DNA of 64,000 nt, from positions 1,832,001 through 1,896,000 of the forward strand of contig NZ_CP060719.1 in the NCBI RefSeq assembly GCF_014396975.1, read 5' to 3'. Made by a program: the position numbers and the translations under genes. Below are positions 55,616-64,000 of the stretch, in pieces (the stretch's first letter is position 1; the number at the start of each line of letters is the position of its first letter). Origin of the DNA: Thermomonas carbonis (lineage in GTDB: Bacteria > Pseudomonadota > Gammaproteobacteria > Xanthomonadales > Xanthomonadaceae). Below the pieces are notes generated by a model, which searched no databases, was not told where the DNA came from, and saw only the letters and a list, made by a program, of their open reading frames with translations.

Positions 55616-57144
55616 ACCGCTTCGCCACGCTGCGTCGCAAGCGAGAAGCCTGGCTTGCGCGCTGGGGCACGCTGCCGCTGGGGTGGCGAGGCGGCATTCT
55701 TGCGGTGTTCGCGGGCCTGCTCCTGGCCTTCGTGGTGGCGATCGTGTTCCGCCAGCGCATCGGTGACTGGATCTGGCCGGATCCGCGCGCCGAGGCCCTG
55801 CGCACGCAAGCAGGCGTGGCGTTGGCTGCAGGTCGTTTGTCGGTGGCCGATGGCAGCGGCGCACGCGAGTTGTACGAAGCGGCATTGGCGCTGCAACCGG
55901 ATCAGGTCGAAGCGCGCGAAGGATTGTCGCGAGTCGCCTTGGCCGCGCTGGCGCAGGCGGAGGCGCATGCACGCGCCGGCCGCGAGGCGCAGGCGCGGAT
56001 CGCGTTGCGGCTGGCGCGCGAACTCGATGCGCCGAAGGCCCGCATCGATGCCGCCGAAGCCTTGCTGCGGATGGACGATGCCGCGCAGGCCGGGATCGGT
56101 GCGCTGCTTGCAGAAGCGGAATCCGCGCATGCAGCAGGCCATCTGCTGGAGGGCACTAACGCGGCCCTGCCGCTGTACCAGCGCGTGCTGGCCCTGCAGC
56201 CGCGCAACCAGCGCGCGGTGGAAGGTCGCGAGGATGCGCTGTCCGACCTGCTGCAGCCGGTGACGGGTCTGCTGACCCGCGGCGACCTGGCCGGCGCGGC
56301 ATCGCGCATCCAGGCCGCCGAACGCTTCGATGCCGGTCACGTCGACCTGCCCGCATTGCATGCCGGTCTTGCCCAGGCCGTGCAGCAACGCAGTGCGCGC
56401 ATCCGGCAATCGTTGCTGCGTGGTCGGCATGCAGCTGCCGCCGATGCGTGCGTGGCGTTGCGCGAGGTTGCGGCCTCGGCAGTGCCGGGCGAGTGCAGTG
56501 GTGCGGTGGTCGATGGCCTGCTCCGCGATGCCGCGGCAGCGACCGCCGATTTCCGCTTCGACGAAACGATACGGTTGCTGGCGCTGCTCGAACAGCTCGA
56601 TGGCGATGCCGTGCGCGTGCAGGCCGCGCGTCGCCACCTGCAGGAGGCGCGCGCGGGTGCCGCACACCTGCCGCGCCCGCTCATGTCGCCACGGGTGACG
56701 GCGCAGGTGCGCGATTTGCTGGCCCAAGCGGAAGCGGCGCGCACCCGTGGCGACTGGCTGAGTCCGCCCGGCGACAGCGCCTGGGATCGCCTGCGCGAGG
56801 CGCGTGCGCTGGCTCCAGCCGATCCGGCGGTGCAGCGCGCCCTGCAGGCCATGCTGCCGGCGGCGCGCGACTGCAACGCCACCGCGCTGCGCGACAACGA
56901 CCTCGGGCGAGCGCAGGTGTGCCTGGAAGCCTGGCGACAACTGGCCCCGGCCGATGCCGCAATCGCTGCCGCGCAACGGCGACTGGGCGAGCGCTGGCTG
57001 GCGATCGGCGAAGAACGCCTGGGGGCCGGCGAACTCGAAGCGACCGCGCGTGCATTGGCGCGTGCACGTGCGCTGGATGCCGCGACGCCCGGCTTGCAGG
57101 AATTGCAACTACGGCTGGAGCGGGCCCGTTCCGGCGCGAACTGA
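55612..57144 (+). CDS. Inner-membrane TPR-like repeat protein
   Basis: 510 residues from ATG 55612, overlapping relA. A basic cytoplasmic start (FATLRRKREAWLARW), one transmembrane helix (GGILAVFAGLLLAFVVAIVF) and then an Ala/Arg-rich periplasmic helical array with TPR-like pairs such as ARELYEAALALQPDQVEAREGL and ALPLYQRVLALQPRNQRAVEGR. No catalytic motif. Probably a scaffold or complex-assembly protein; its function is not recognisable. Translational coupling to relA is noted, but the link may be only genomic. Confidence 0.7.
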   Translation: MNRFATLRRKREAWLARWGTLPLGWRGGILAVFAGLLLAFVVAIVFRQRIGDWIWPDPRAEALRTQAGVALAAGRLSVADGSGARELYEAALALQPDQVEAREGLSRVALAALAQAEAHARAGREAQARIALRLARELDAPKARIDAAEALLRMDDAAQAGIGALLAEAESAHAAGHLLEGTNAALPLYQRVLALQPRNQRAVEGREDALSDLLQPVTGLLTRGDLAGAASRIQAAERFDAGHVDLPALHAGLAQAVQQRSARIRQSLLRGRHAAAADACVALREVAASAVPGECSGAVVDGLLRDAAAATADFRFDETIRLLALLEQLDGDAVRVQAARRHLQEARAGAAHLPRPLMSPRVTAQVRDLLAQAEAARTRGDWLSPPGDSAWDRLREARALAPADPAVQRALQAMLPAARDCNATALRDNDLGRAQVCLEAWRQLAPADAAIAAAQRRLGERWLAIGEERLGAGELEATARALARARALDAATPGLQELQLRLERARSGAN

Positions 57145-57157
57145 AACCGCGCCTCGG

Positions 57158-59248
57158 TCAGTCGAAGAACAGGTCGCGCACCACGTCGCGCGCGGCATCC
57201 AGCGAGAAATGCGCGGCGACATTCGCGCGCCCGTTCGCGGCCAGCCGCGACCACAACGCGTCGTCGTCGTGCAGGCGGAGCACCGCTTCGGCGAAGCCGG
57301 CGGCATCGTCGGCGACCAGCACGTCCTCGCCGTCGCGCAGGTGCATCCCTTCCACCGCGCAGGTGGTCGCCACCACCGGCAGGCCGTGCGCCATCGCCTG
57401 GTTGACCTTGCCCTTGACCCCGGCCCCGTAACGCAGCGGCGCGATCGACACGCGTACCGCATCCAGCAGTGGCTGCAAGTCCGGGACATGGCCGTGGATG
57501 CGCACGCCGGGCAACTCGGCGAGGCGCGCGATCTCTCCCGGCACATCACCGCCGACGCAATGGAATTCAAGTGCGGGTCGCGCGGCGCGAATGAGCGGGA
57601 ACACTCCGCGTGCGAACCACTGCACGGCATCGACATTCGGCGGATGGCGGAAGCCACCGACGAACATCAGGCCCTCGCGTTGCGACCATGCCGGCCCCGG
57701 CACCGCTTCGCGATGCAGGTTGGACAGCACGCGCACATCCGTGCCTGGCGCGTCGATGGCCAGCAGCTCGCGCTCGACCTCGCTGACGACAAGCGTGGCG
57801 TGGGCGTCGCGGATCAAGGCCAGTTCGAGATCGCGTGTGCGCATTGCGGCGCGCAGCGCAGTGGCATCGCCAGTCAGTTCCGCGGCGCGGCGTTCGCGCA
57901 GGTAGTGCAGGTCGACGGTATCGAACAGCAGCGTCGCTTGCGGCGCGTGCTTGCGCAGCAGCGGCAGCATCTCGCTGGCGATGTAGTGGCGGCTGACCAT
58001 CGCCACGTCGAAGCGCTGACCGTGTTCGCGCAACCACGCCGGGAAGCGCGCCATGCTCGGCGCATGCCAGCACTCCACGCCGAGCGCCTGCAACGCCTGC
58101 GTGTAAGCGCCGTCGGCGCTGCGATTGGCCGGCACGAACACCACGTGCGCGCCTTCCTGCATCAGCAGGCGCATGAGGTTCACCAGCCGCAGCGAACCGG
58201 AATCGCGATCCGGCTGCGGGGTGAGCGCGTCGATGACCAGCACCTGTCGTTGCCGGCGATGCAGCAGGGCAGGCGTGGGGATGCTGCCTGCAGGCAGTTG
58301 CGATGCGAGTGCGTCGCGCCAGGTGTCGGTGAAGGTCGCCTGGTTGCGCACCTGGGCGGCTTTCGGGCCCGCGTTGATGTCGGTGCCCGAAGTCGTGCCC
58401 TCGTCGTGCACGACCACGGCGGCCGGCTGGTAGAGCACGCGCAGGCCAGCGGCGCGCACCTTGAAGGCGAGGTCGGTGTCTTCGTAGTACGCGGGTGCAT
58501 AACGCGCATCGAAACCGCCGAGTCGCGCGAACAAATCGCGCGGGATCGCGATCGCCGCGCCGCTGACGTAGTCGGCATCGCGGAGGTAGTTGAAGCGGCT
58601 GTCGCCGGGATCCTCGAAGCGGCCGTAGTTCCAGCCGCTGCCGTCGGCGAACACCACGCCGCCGGCTTCCTGCAGGCGACCATCCGGATACACCAGCTTT
58701 GCGCCGACCAGGCCGGCGTCCGACTGGGCCTCGAAAGTATCGAGCAGCGCGTCCAGCCAGCCCGGCTGCGGCACGGTGTCGTTGTTGAGGAAGACCAGCA
58801 GCTCGCCGCGCGCCAGTACCGCACCGTCGTTGCAGGCAGCGATGAAACCGCCGTTGCTGGCACGTGCGTGCACGCGAATGCCGTCGATCGCGCGCAGTTG
58901 GGTCAGCGAATCGTCGGGCGAAGCGTCATCGACCACGATCACTTCGAATGCGACCGTCGGCGGATGCGCGGCGATGGCGCGCAGGCAGGCGAGCGTGTGT
59001 GGGAATGCGCCGTACACCGGGATGATGATGCTGGCGCGAGGCATCGGGGAGGTCGGCACTGCGAACGGTGAAAACGCCGTCGCAGCAGGTGCATACAGCG
59101 CGTGCGCAGGGATCGGCGCGCGACGGAACTGCCGCAGCAACCGCGCCCAGCTGGCCGCCAATCCGCGTGTGCGCAGGCTGGCCCAGCCGCGCCGCCACAG
59201 GCCGAGCGCGCGCGCGATCCAGAAGCGCGCTTCGGCGGGGAGGGGCAT
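57158..59248 (-). CDS. Two-domain glycosyltransferase (GT2-GT4)
   Basis: 696 residues. The N-terminal GT2 domain (about 70-340) shows ASIIIPVYGAFPHTLACLRAI, EVIVVDDASPDDS, RGELLVFLNNDTVPQPGW (DxD-like) and YYEDTDLAFKVRAAG. The C-terminal GT4 domain (about 370-696) shows DTVDLHYLRERRAA, VVSEVERELL, LMFVGGFRHPPNVDAV and IAPLRYGAGVKGKVNQAMAHGLPVVATT. Such bifunctional enzymes build surface polysaccharide or modify LPS or glycoproteins; sugar specificity cannot be read. It stands alone, converging on the TPR-like gene and diverging from mrcB. Confidence 0.85.
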   Translation of the reverse strand: MPLPAEARFWIARALGLWRRGWASLRTRGLAASWARLLRQFRRAPIPAHALYAPAATAFSPFAVPTSPMPRASIIIPVYGAFPHTLACLRAIAAHPPTVAFEVIVVDDASPDDSLTQLRAIDGIRVHARASNGGFIAACNDGAVLARGELLVFLNNDTVPQPGWLDALLDTFEAQSDAGLVGAKLVYPDGRLQEAGGVVFADGSGWNYGRFEDPGDSRFNYLRDADYVSGAAIAIPRDLFARLGGFDARYAPAYYEDTDLAFKVRAAGLRVLYQPAAVVVHDEGTTSGTDINAGPKAAQVRNQATFTDTWRDALASQLPAGSIPTPALLHRRQRQVLVIDALTPQPDRDSGSLRLVNLMRLLMQEGAHVVFVPANRSADGAYTQALQALGVECWHAPSMARFPAWLREHGQRFDVAMVSRHYIASEMLPLLRKHAPQATLLFDTVDLHYLRERRAAELTGDATALRAAMRTRDLELALIRDAHATLVVSEVERELLAIDAPGTDVRVLSNLHREAVPGPAWSQREGLMFVGGFRHPPNVDAVQWFARGVFPLIRAARPALEFHCVGGDVPGEIARLAELPGVRIHGHVPDLQPLLDAVRVSIAPLRYGAGVKGKVNQAMAHGLPVVATTCAVEGMHLRDGEDVLVADDAAGFAEAVLRLHDDDALWSRLAANGRANVAAHFSLDAARDVVRDLFFD

Positions 59249-59388
59249 GCGGCGGAACTCCGGCGGATTAATTCTGACTGACGACGAGGCATCGGCCTAC
59301 GGCGGGCCGCGCAAACCCTGCGCTAGACTCGCCGCAACCGTACCCGGCATTGTCGCATTCCGCGAAACCGCCGCCAGCCAGGCCGCCC

Positions 59389-61863
59389 ATGCCCCGCATC
59401 GAAGACGAAGACGACCTGCACGACGATGGCGACGGCACCGATTCGGAAGGCCCTGTTTGGCGCAACCGGCTGCTGACCTGGGGGCTCGCCGCCGCGGCTT
59501 TGCTGCTGGGCTTCCTGATCCCGTACATGCTCTATCTGAACCACCAGGTAGGCGAGCGCTTCGGCAAGTTGCGCTGGCAGGTGCCGACCCGCGTGTACGC
59601 GCGGCCATTGGTGCTGCGCTCGGGGTTGGCGATGGACGCGCAGACCCTGAAGACCGAGCTCGATGCCGCCTCCTATCGAGACGGCGACGGCAAGCGGCCC
59701 GGCACCTACGACCGCAACGGTGCGCGATGGCGGATTTCCAGCCGAGGCTATGACGATGTCGATGGCCGAGTCGCGCCCGCCATCCTGGAAGTCACCCTGT
59801 CCGGCGGCGACGTGGCGGCGATCCGCGATGTCGCCGGGAAGCGCGCGCTGCGCAGCGCGCGCCTCGACCCGGCACGCATGGCCACGCTGTATGGCCAGCA
59901 GCAGGAAGAGCGCCGGCTGGTGCGCATGGAGGAAGTGCCGGAACTGCTGGTGACCGGCTTGCAGGCGGTCGAGGATCGCGATTTCAACCGGCACATGGGC
60001 ATCGACATTGGCGGCATGCTGCGCGCGGCTTTCGTCACCGTGAAATCCGGCGGCGACACCAAGCAGGGGGCCAGCACGCTGACCCAGCAGCTGGCGCGCA
60101 GCGGCTTGCTGGGCATCGGCAAGGAACAGACGGTCACCCGCAAGGTCAAGGAAATCCTGTTCGCCCTGCTGCTGGAGGCGCGCTACGACAAACGCACGAT
60201 CCTGGAGGCCTATTTCAACCAGGTCGACTTGGGCCAGCGCGGCGCGCAGTCGATCCGCGGCGTTGCGGCGGCGTCCGAATTCTGGTTCGGCAAGGAACTG
60301 CAGGACCTGTCCACCGAGCAGATCGCGCTGATGATCGGCCTGGTCAAGGGGCCGTCCTGGTACAACCCGCGGCGCAATCCCGAGCGCGCGACCGAGCGGC
60401 GCAACTTCGTACTCGGCGAGATGCACGAGACCGGCCTGATCGACGACAAGGAATTCCAGCGCGCGACGAAGGCGCCACTGGGCGTGACCGAGAACGCAGG
60501 CAGCCTGGCTGCGAACCGGTTCCCCGCCTACGTCGATCTGGTGCGCAAGCAGCTGGCGCGCGATTACCCGGCAGACAAACTCTCCGGTGCCGGCCTGTCG
60601 GTGATGACCGGGATGTCGCCGGCCGCGCAGGGTTATGCCGAAGGCGCGGTGGCGCGCACGCTCAAGTCGTTGTCGACCAAGGGTCGCCCGACGCTGCAGG
60701 CCGGGGTGGTGATGACCGACGTGCACAACGGCGACGTGGTGGCGGTGGTCGGCAGCCGCGAATTCACCGAACAGGGTTTCAACCGCGCGGTTGATGCGAA
60801 GCGGCCGGTCGGCTCGCTGCTCAAGCCCTTCGTGTATCTGCTTGCGTTGGCGCAGCCGGACAAATGGTCGCTGGCCAGCACCATCAGCGATGCGCCGGTC
60901 ACCGTCAGCCTGGGTCGTTCGCGCAACTGGAAGCCGGGCAATTCCGATGGTCGCAGCCATGGCACCGTGCGCCTGCTCGATGCGCTGGCGCAAAGCTACA
61001 ACCAGGCCACGGTCCGGCTGGGCATGGACATGCAGCCGCAGCGGTTGGCGGAGTTGACCCGCACCCTGGCCGGGATCGAATCCGAAGGCCAGCCCTCGCT
61101 GATCCTCGGCGCGGTGGATCAGAGCCCGTACGCGATGGCGCAGCTGTACCAGTTCCTCGCGTCAGGCGGCGAGATCCAGCCGCTGCACGCGGTGCGTGGC
61201 GTGCTGGATCCGCAGGGCAAGGCGATCAAGCGCTATGACAGCGTGGCGCCGCCGGCGCAAAAGGGCGATGCGGTGGCCGCGCGGCTGGTCGGCGTGGCCC
61301 TGCAGTACGCGGTCAGTTCCGGGACCGGTCGTCCACTGGTGCGCGACGGTCTGGGCAGGCTGGCCGCCGCCGGCAAGACCGGTACCAGCAACGATGGCCG
61401 CGACAGCTGGTTCGCCGGCTACACCGGTGACCATCTCGGCGTGGTCTGGGTCGGCAACGACCAGAACAAGGAAACCGGCCTGTACGGCGCGACCGGCGGG
61501 ATGCGGGTGTGGTCGGACGTGTTCGCGCGGCTGCCCAGCGCACCGCTGCGGTTGAGCGACGAGGGCCTGGACTGGCGCTGGGTCGAGGGCGGCCACAGCA
61601 CCGATCCCGGCTGCCCTGGCGCGCGTCGCTTCGCGTTCGTGGCGGGCTATGCGCCGGGCTACCAGGCTTGCGTGTACGTGCCTCCGCCGGCCCTGGACGA
61701 ATACGGCAACCCGATCCCCGCAGACTCCGCGCTCGACGGCGAACCCGGTGCGCTGCAACGCGCCGGACAGGCGATCCGCGGTTGGTTCGGCGGCGACGAT
61801 CCTGCCAAGCAGGTACCGGTTCCCGCCGACGCGCCACCGGCCGCGCCGGTGCCGCAGCCCTGA
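59389..61863 (+). CDS. mrcB: Penicillin-binding protein 1B
   Basis: 824 residues from ATG 59389. An acidic cytoplasmic tail (EDEDDLHDDGDG), a transmembrane helix (LLTWGLAAAALLLGFLIPYMLYL), the UB2H-like region, the GT51 glycosyltransferase (VEDRDFNRHMGIDIGG, QGASTLTQQLAR, EAYFNQVDLGQ) and the transpeptidase with SLLK (about 475-478), SYN in QSYNQAT (about 535) and KTGTSN (about 663). It polymerises and cross-links peptidoglycan in the periplasm. Typical length. It starts a run with yoaA and tsaB. Confidence 0.93.
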   Translation: MPRIEDEDDLHDDGDGTDSEGPVWRNRLLTWGLAAAALLLGFLIPYMLYLNHQVGERFGKLRWQVPTRVYARPLVLRSGLAMDAQTLKTELDAASYRDGDGKRPGTYDRNGARWRISSRGYDDVDGRVAPAILEVTLSGGDVAAIRDVAGKRALRSARLDPARMATLYGQQQEERRLVRMEEVPELLVTGLQAVEDRDFNRHMGIDIGGMLRAAFVTVKSGGDTKQGASTLTQQLARSGLLGIGKEQTVTRKVKEILFALLLEARYDKRTILEAYFNQVDLGQRGAQSIRGVAAASEFWFGKELQDLSTEQIALMIGLVKGPSWYNPRRNPERATERRNFVLGEMHETGLIDDKEFQRATKAPLGVTENAGSLAANRFPAYVDLVRKQLARDYPADKLSGAGLSVMTGMSPAAQGYAEGAVARTLKSLSTKGRPTLQAGVVMTDVHNGDVVAVVGSREFTEQGFNRAVDAKRPVGSLLKPFVYLLALAQPDKWSLASTISDAPVTVSLGRSRNWKPGNSDGRSHGTVRLLDALAQSYNQATVRLGMDMQPQRLAELTRTLAGIESEGQPSLILGAVDQSPYAMAQLYQFLASGGEIQPLHAVRGVLDPQGKAIKRYDSVAPPAQKGDAVAARLVGVALQYAVSSGTGRPLVRDGLGRLAAAGKTGTSNDGRDSWFAGYTGDHLGVVWVGNDQNKETGLYGATGGMRVWSDVFARLPSAPLRLSDEGLDWRWVEGGHSTDPGCPGARRFAFVAGYAPGYQACVYVPPPALDEYGNPIPADSALDGEPGALQRAGQAIRGWFGGDDPAKQVPVPADAPPAAPVPQP

Positions 61864-61879
61864 TTCCGGAGGCATCGCG

Positions 61880-63889
61880 ATGTCGCGCCTGAGCCAGGCC
61901 GTCGGCGAGGCGCTCGGCGCCGATGCGCCGCTCGCGCAACGGATTCCCGGCTTCGTGACGCGCCCCGCGCAGCAACGCCTGGCGATGGCGGTGGCGGACG
62001 CCTTCGAGCAACGCGGCGTGCTGCTGGCCGAGGCCGGCACCGGCACCGGCAAGACCTTCGCCTACCTCGTGCCCGCGCTGTTGTCCGGGATGAAGACGAT
62101 CGTGTCCACCGGCACGCGCGCGCTGCAGGACCAGCTGTATTTCCGCGACCTCCCGCGGGTGCGCGACGCCTTGGGCACAGGCATCAAGAGCGCGTTGCTC
62201 AAGGGTCGTTCGAACTACCTGTGCCTGTACCGAATGGAGCAGGCCAAGGGCGATCCGCAGCTGTTCAAGGGCGGGTTTTCCTCGCGCGAACAGGTCTCGC
62301 AGTTCCAGCGCGTGGTCGCGTGGAGCGGGCGCACGAAGATGGGCGACCTGGCCGAACTGGAATCGCTGCCGGAAGATTCGCCGCTGCTGGCGCAGGTCAC
62401 ATCGACCGCGGACAACTGCCTGGGCACCGACTGCCCGAGGTGGGGCGACTGCTTCGTGGTGCAGGCGCGCCAGCGCGCGCAGACTGCAGACCTGGTCGTC
62501 GTCAACCACCACCTGCTGCTGGCCGATCTTGCGCTCAAGCAGGAGGGCTTCGGCGAAATCCTGCCGGGCGCGCAGGCCTTCGTGGTCGACGAGGCCCACC
62601 AACTGCCGGAGCTCGCCGCGCAGTTCTTCGGCGAAGGGCTCGGCGCACGGCCTCTGGTCGAGTTGGCGCGCGATGCGCTGGGCGAATGCAAGGAGGTCGC
62701 GGGCTCGCTGGCCAGCGTGCAGGAACCCGCGCGCGAGCTGGAACAGGCTGCGCGTGCCTTGCGCGCGAGCATGGACAACCTGCCGGTGCGCGGCACGGCG
62801 TGGCGCGCGCTGGACGAGGTCGACATCGAGCCTGCATTCCAGACATTGGCCGCTGCGCTGCAGCGCATGCAGGACACGTTGGAACCGTTGCGCGAGGCCG
62901 CGCCGGGATTCGATGCCTGCCACCTGCGTGCGCGCGACCAGCTTGGCCGCCTGCGCCGCTGGCTGGGCGAAAAAGTGGGGTCAGAGTCGCCTTTCGAAAC
63001 GAAAGGCGACTCTGACCCCACTTTTGACGACGAAGCACCACCCGACACCAGCGTGCACTGGTACGAACTCACCCCGCGCGGCTTCCGCCTGCAACGCACG
63101 CCGCTGGACGTATCCGCGCCGTTGCGCCGGCATCGCGAGGAATCGCGCGCGGCCTGGGTGTTCACGTCGGCCACGCTGGCCGTGTCCGGCGGGTTCTCGC
63201 ATATCGCCCAGCGGCTCGGGATCAACGAAGCAGTCGAATTGCTCGAGCCCAGCCCGTTCGACTGGGACCGGCAGGCGCTGTGCTTCCTGCCGCCGCGTCT
63301 GCCCGAACCGGCCTCGCGCGATTACGGCACCGCGCTGATCGCGACCTTGCTGCCGGTGCTGCAGGCGTCGGGCGGGCGCGCGTTCCTGCTGTTCGCCTCG
63401 CACCGCGCGCTGCGCGAGGCCGCCGAGTTGCTGCGCGACGCGCCGTGGCCGTTGTTCGTGCAGGGCAGCGAGCCGCGTCACGTGCTGCTGCAACGGTTCC
63501 GCGAGTCCGGCAACGGCGTGCTGCTGGGTACCGCGAGTTTCCGCGAAGGCGTGGATGTGGCCGGCGATGCGCTGTCGGTGGTCGTCATCGACAAGCTGCC
63601 GTTCGCGGCACCGGACGATCCGGTGTTCGAGGCACGGCTGGACGCGATCCGCCGCGCCGGCGGCAACCCGTTCCGCGACGAACAATTGCCGCAGGCGGTG
63701 ATCGCGCTCAAGCAGGGCGCCGGTCGCCTGATCCGCACCGAAACCGACCGCGGCGTGCTGGTCCTGTGCGATCCGCGCCTGACCCAGAAAAGCTACGGCA
63801 AGGTGTTCATGGATTCGTTGCCGCCGCTGCCGATCACCCGCGAGGTCGGCGACGTGCAGGCGTTCTTCGGGTCACAATCCGGCCCATGA
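61880..63889 (+). CDS. yoaA: YoaA/DinG-type Fe-S DNA helicase
   Basis: 669 residues from ATG 61880, with CCGGAGG upstream. XPD-like helicase: LLAEAGTGTGKTFAYLVPAL (Walker A), STGTRALQDQL, four Fe-S Cys (YLCLYR, then DNCLGTDCPRWGDC), AFVVDEAHQL (DEAH), VFTSATL, GTASFREGVDV and QGAGRLIRTETDRG. Adjacency to tsaB matches yoaA in E. coli. A palindromic repeat is inserted in frame at about residues 364-382, between the Arch-like and second motor domains, without breaking the reading frame. Confidence 0.9.
   Translation: MSRLSQAVGEALGADAPLAQRIPGFVTRPAQQRLAMAVADAFEQRGVLLAEAGTGTGKTFAYLVPALLSGMKTIVSTGTRALQDQLYFRDLPRVRDALGTGIKSALLKGRSNYLCLYRMEQAKGDPQLFKGGFSSREQVSQFQRVVAWSGRTKMGDLAELESLPEDSPLLAQVTSTADNCLGTDCPRWGDCFVVQARQRAQTADLVVVNHHLLLADLALKQEGFGEILPGAQAFVVDEAHQLPELAAQFFGEGLGARPLVELARDALGECKEVAGSLASVQEPARELEQAARALRASMDNLPVRGTAWRALDEVDIEPAFQTLAAALQRMQDTLEPLREAAPGFDACHLRARDQLGRLRRWLGEKVGSESPFETKGDSDPTFDDEAPPDTSVHWYELTPRGFRLQRTPLDVSAPLRRHREESRAAWVFTSATLAVSGGFSHIAQRLGINEAVELLEPSPFDWDRQALCFLPPRLPEPASRDYGTALIATLLPVLQASGGRAFLLFASHRALREAAELLRDAPWPLFVQGSEPRHVLLQRFRESGNGVLLGTASFREGVDVAGDALSVVVIDKLPFAAPDDPVFEARLDAIRRAGGNPFRDEQLPQAVIALKQGAGRLIRTETDRGVLVLCDPRLTQKSYGKVFMDSLPPLPITREVGDVQAFFGSQSGP
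62971..63025. repeat. In-frame palindromic element, copy 3 (in yoaA)
   Basis: A 26-bp perfect hairpin with arms 62971-62996 and 63000-63025 and an AAA loop; the core GTGGGGTCAGAGTCGCCTTTCG matches copies 1 and 2 with A-to-C and flank changes. Shorter (55 bp) than the hrpA copies. Read through as EKVGSESPF ... GDSDPTF, the same reading phase as the others. Confidence 0.9.
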
Positions 63890-64000
63890 AACTGCTCGCG
63901 TTCGAAACCGCCACCGAAGCCTGTTCCGTCGCCGTCTATATCGATGGCGAAGTGCGCGAACGCTTCGGGCTGGCGCCGCGCCGGCATGCGGAACTGGCGT
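63886..64000 (+). CDS. tsaB: TsaB, tRNA t6A-modification protein (partial)
   Basis: The first 38 codons are present: MKLLAFETATEACSVAVY then IDGEVRERFGLAPRRHAELA. This is the ASKHA-fold start of TsaB (YeaZ), the TsaD partner in threonylcarbamoyl-adenosine formation on tRNA. The ATG overlaps the yoaA stop (ATGA). The gene runs off the right edge. Confidence 0.9.
   Translation, partial: MKLLAFETATEACSVAVYIDGEVRERFGLAPRRHAELA

Noticed and set aside
1..64000. CRISPR arrays and complete insertion sequences.
   Set aside because: No regularly spaced direct repeats with unique spacers were seen, and no transposase gene or paired terminal repeats of IS size. The only repeats found are the palindromic elements and Y-RNA units.

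Overview
The window looks like chromosomal DNA of a GC-rich gammaproteobacterium of the Xanthomonadaceae/Lysobacteraceae type (Lysobacter, Luteimonas or Thermomonas-like). This is an inference from the high GC, the TonB receptors, the core gene set (hrpA, relA, mrcB, yoaA-tsaB) and palindromic repeats with a GGTCAGAGTCG core. No species-level marker is present.

Layout. (1) 1-5.4 kb: a phage-like cassette with a serine recombinase N-terminus, DUF2924, an XRE regulator, a ParB-domain DNA methylase, DUF5681 and a complete terminase large subunit, but no capsid or tail genes. (2) 5.5-22.9 kb: a defence-like accessory region. The minus strand carries a PD-(D/E)XK-like protein, a RiboL-PSP HEPN RNase, Nmad2/Nmad3 nucleotide-modification domains and a membrane protein. 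The plus strand carries a CoiA-like nuclease, an unknown protein and a DUF4365 protein, then (after a minus-strand Crp-type regulator) a giant S8-plus-zinc-metalloprotease protein with a metallo-beta-lactamase partner, and an AT-richer Septu-like pair (HNH-ATPase plus HNH). (3) 23.2-24.2 kb: nitronate monooxygenase. (4) 24.4-30.7 kb: a full RNA-repair locus: rtcR diverges from a sigma-54 promoter driving rsr (Ro60/TROVE), a tandem array of Y-RNA/tRNA-like RNAs, rtcB and rtcA. (5) 30.9-34.5 kb: a PQQ-type dehydrogenase and a YncD/PqqU-like TonB receptor. (6) 35-48.5 kb: recQ, an XRE-cupin regulator and a D-glutamate/peptide-utilisation cluster (two serine hydrolases, DgcA, DUF819 permease, TonB receptor, DgcN, YkvI-type transporter) with a shared repeated promoter element. 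(7) 48.6-64 kb: housekeeping genes dps, hrpA, relA, a TPR-like membrane protein, a GT2-GT4 glycosyltransferase, mrcB, yoaA and the start of tsaB.

Two features cut across regions. First, about ten genes, both accessory and core (including dps), are broken by a single missing base, mostly in a short G or C run. In each case restoring one base gives a convincing full-length protein. That pattern suggests homopolymer errors in the sequence at least as much as real decay. It also creates false 'fusions' (XRE-cupin/RecQ, perhaps Nmad2/Nmad3). Second, three related palindromes lie inside hrpA (twice) and yoaA (once), always read in the same phase, like Rickettsia palindromic elements.

The strongest candidate for an unusual system is the RNA-repair locus with at least four consecutive Y-RNA units. 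Compensatory changes in their closing stems show that each unit is a circularly permuted tRNA mimic rather than a tRNA with an insertion. The S8/metalloprotease plus MBL pair is the best candidate for an undescribed conflict system.
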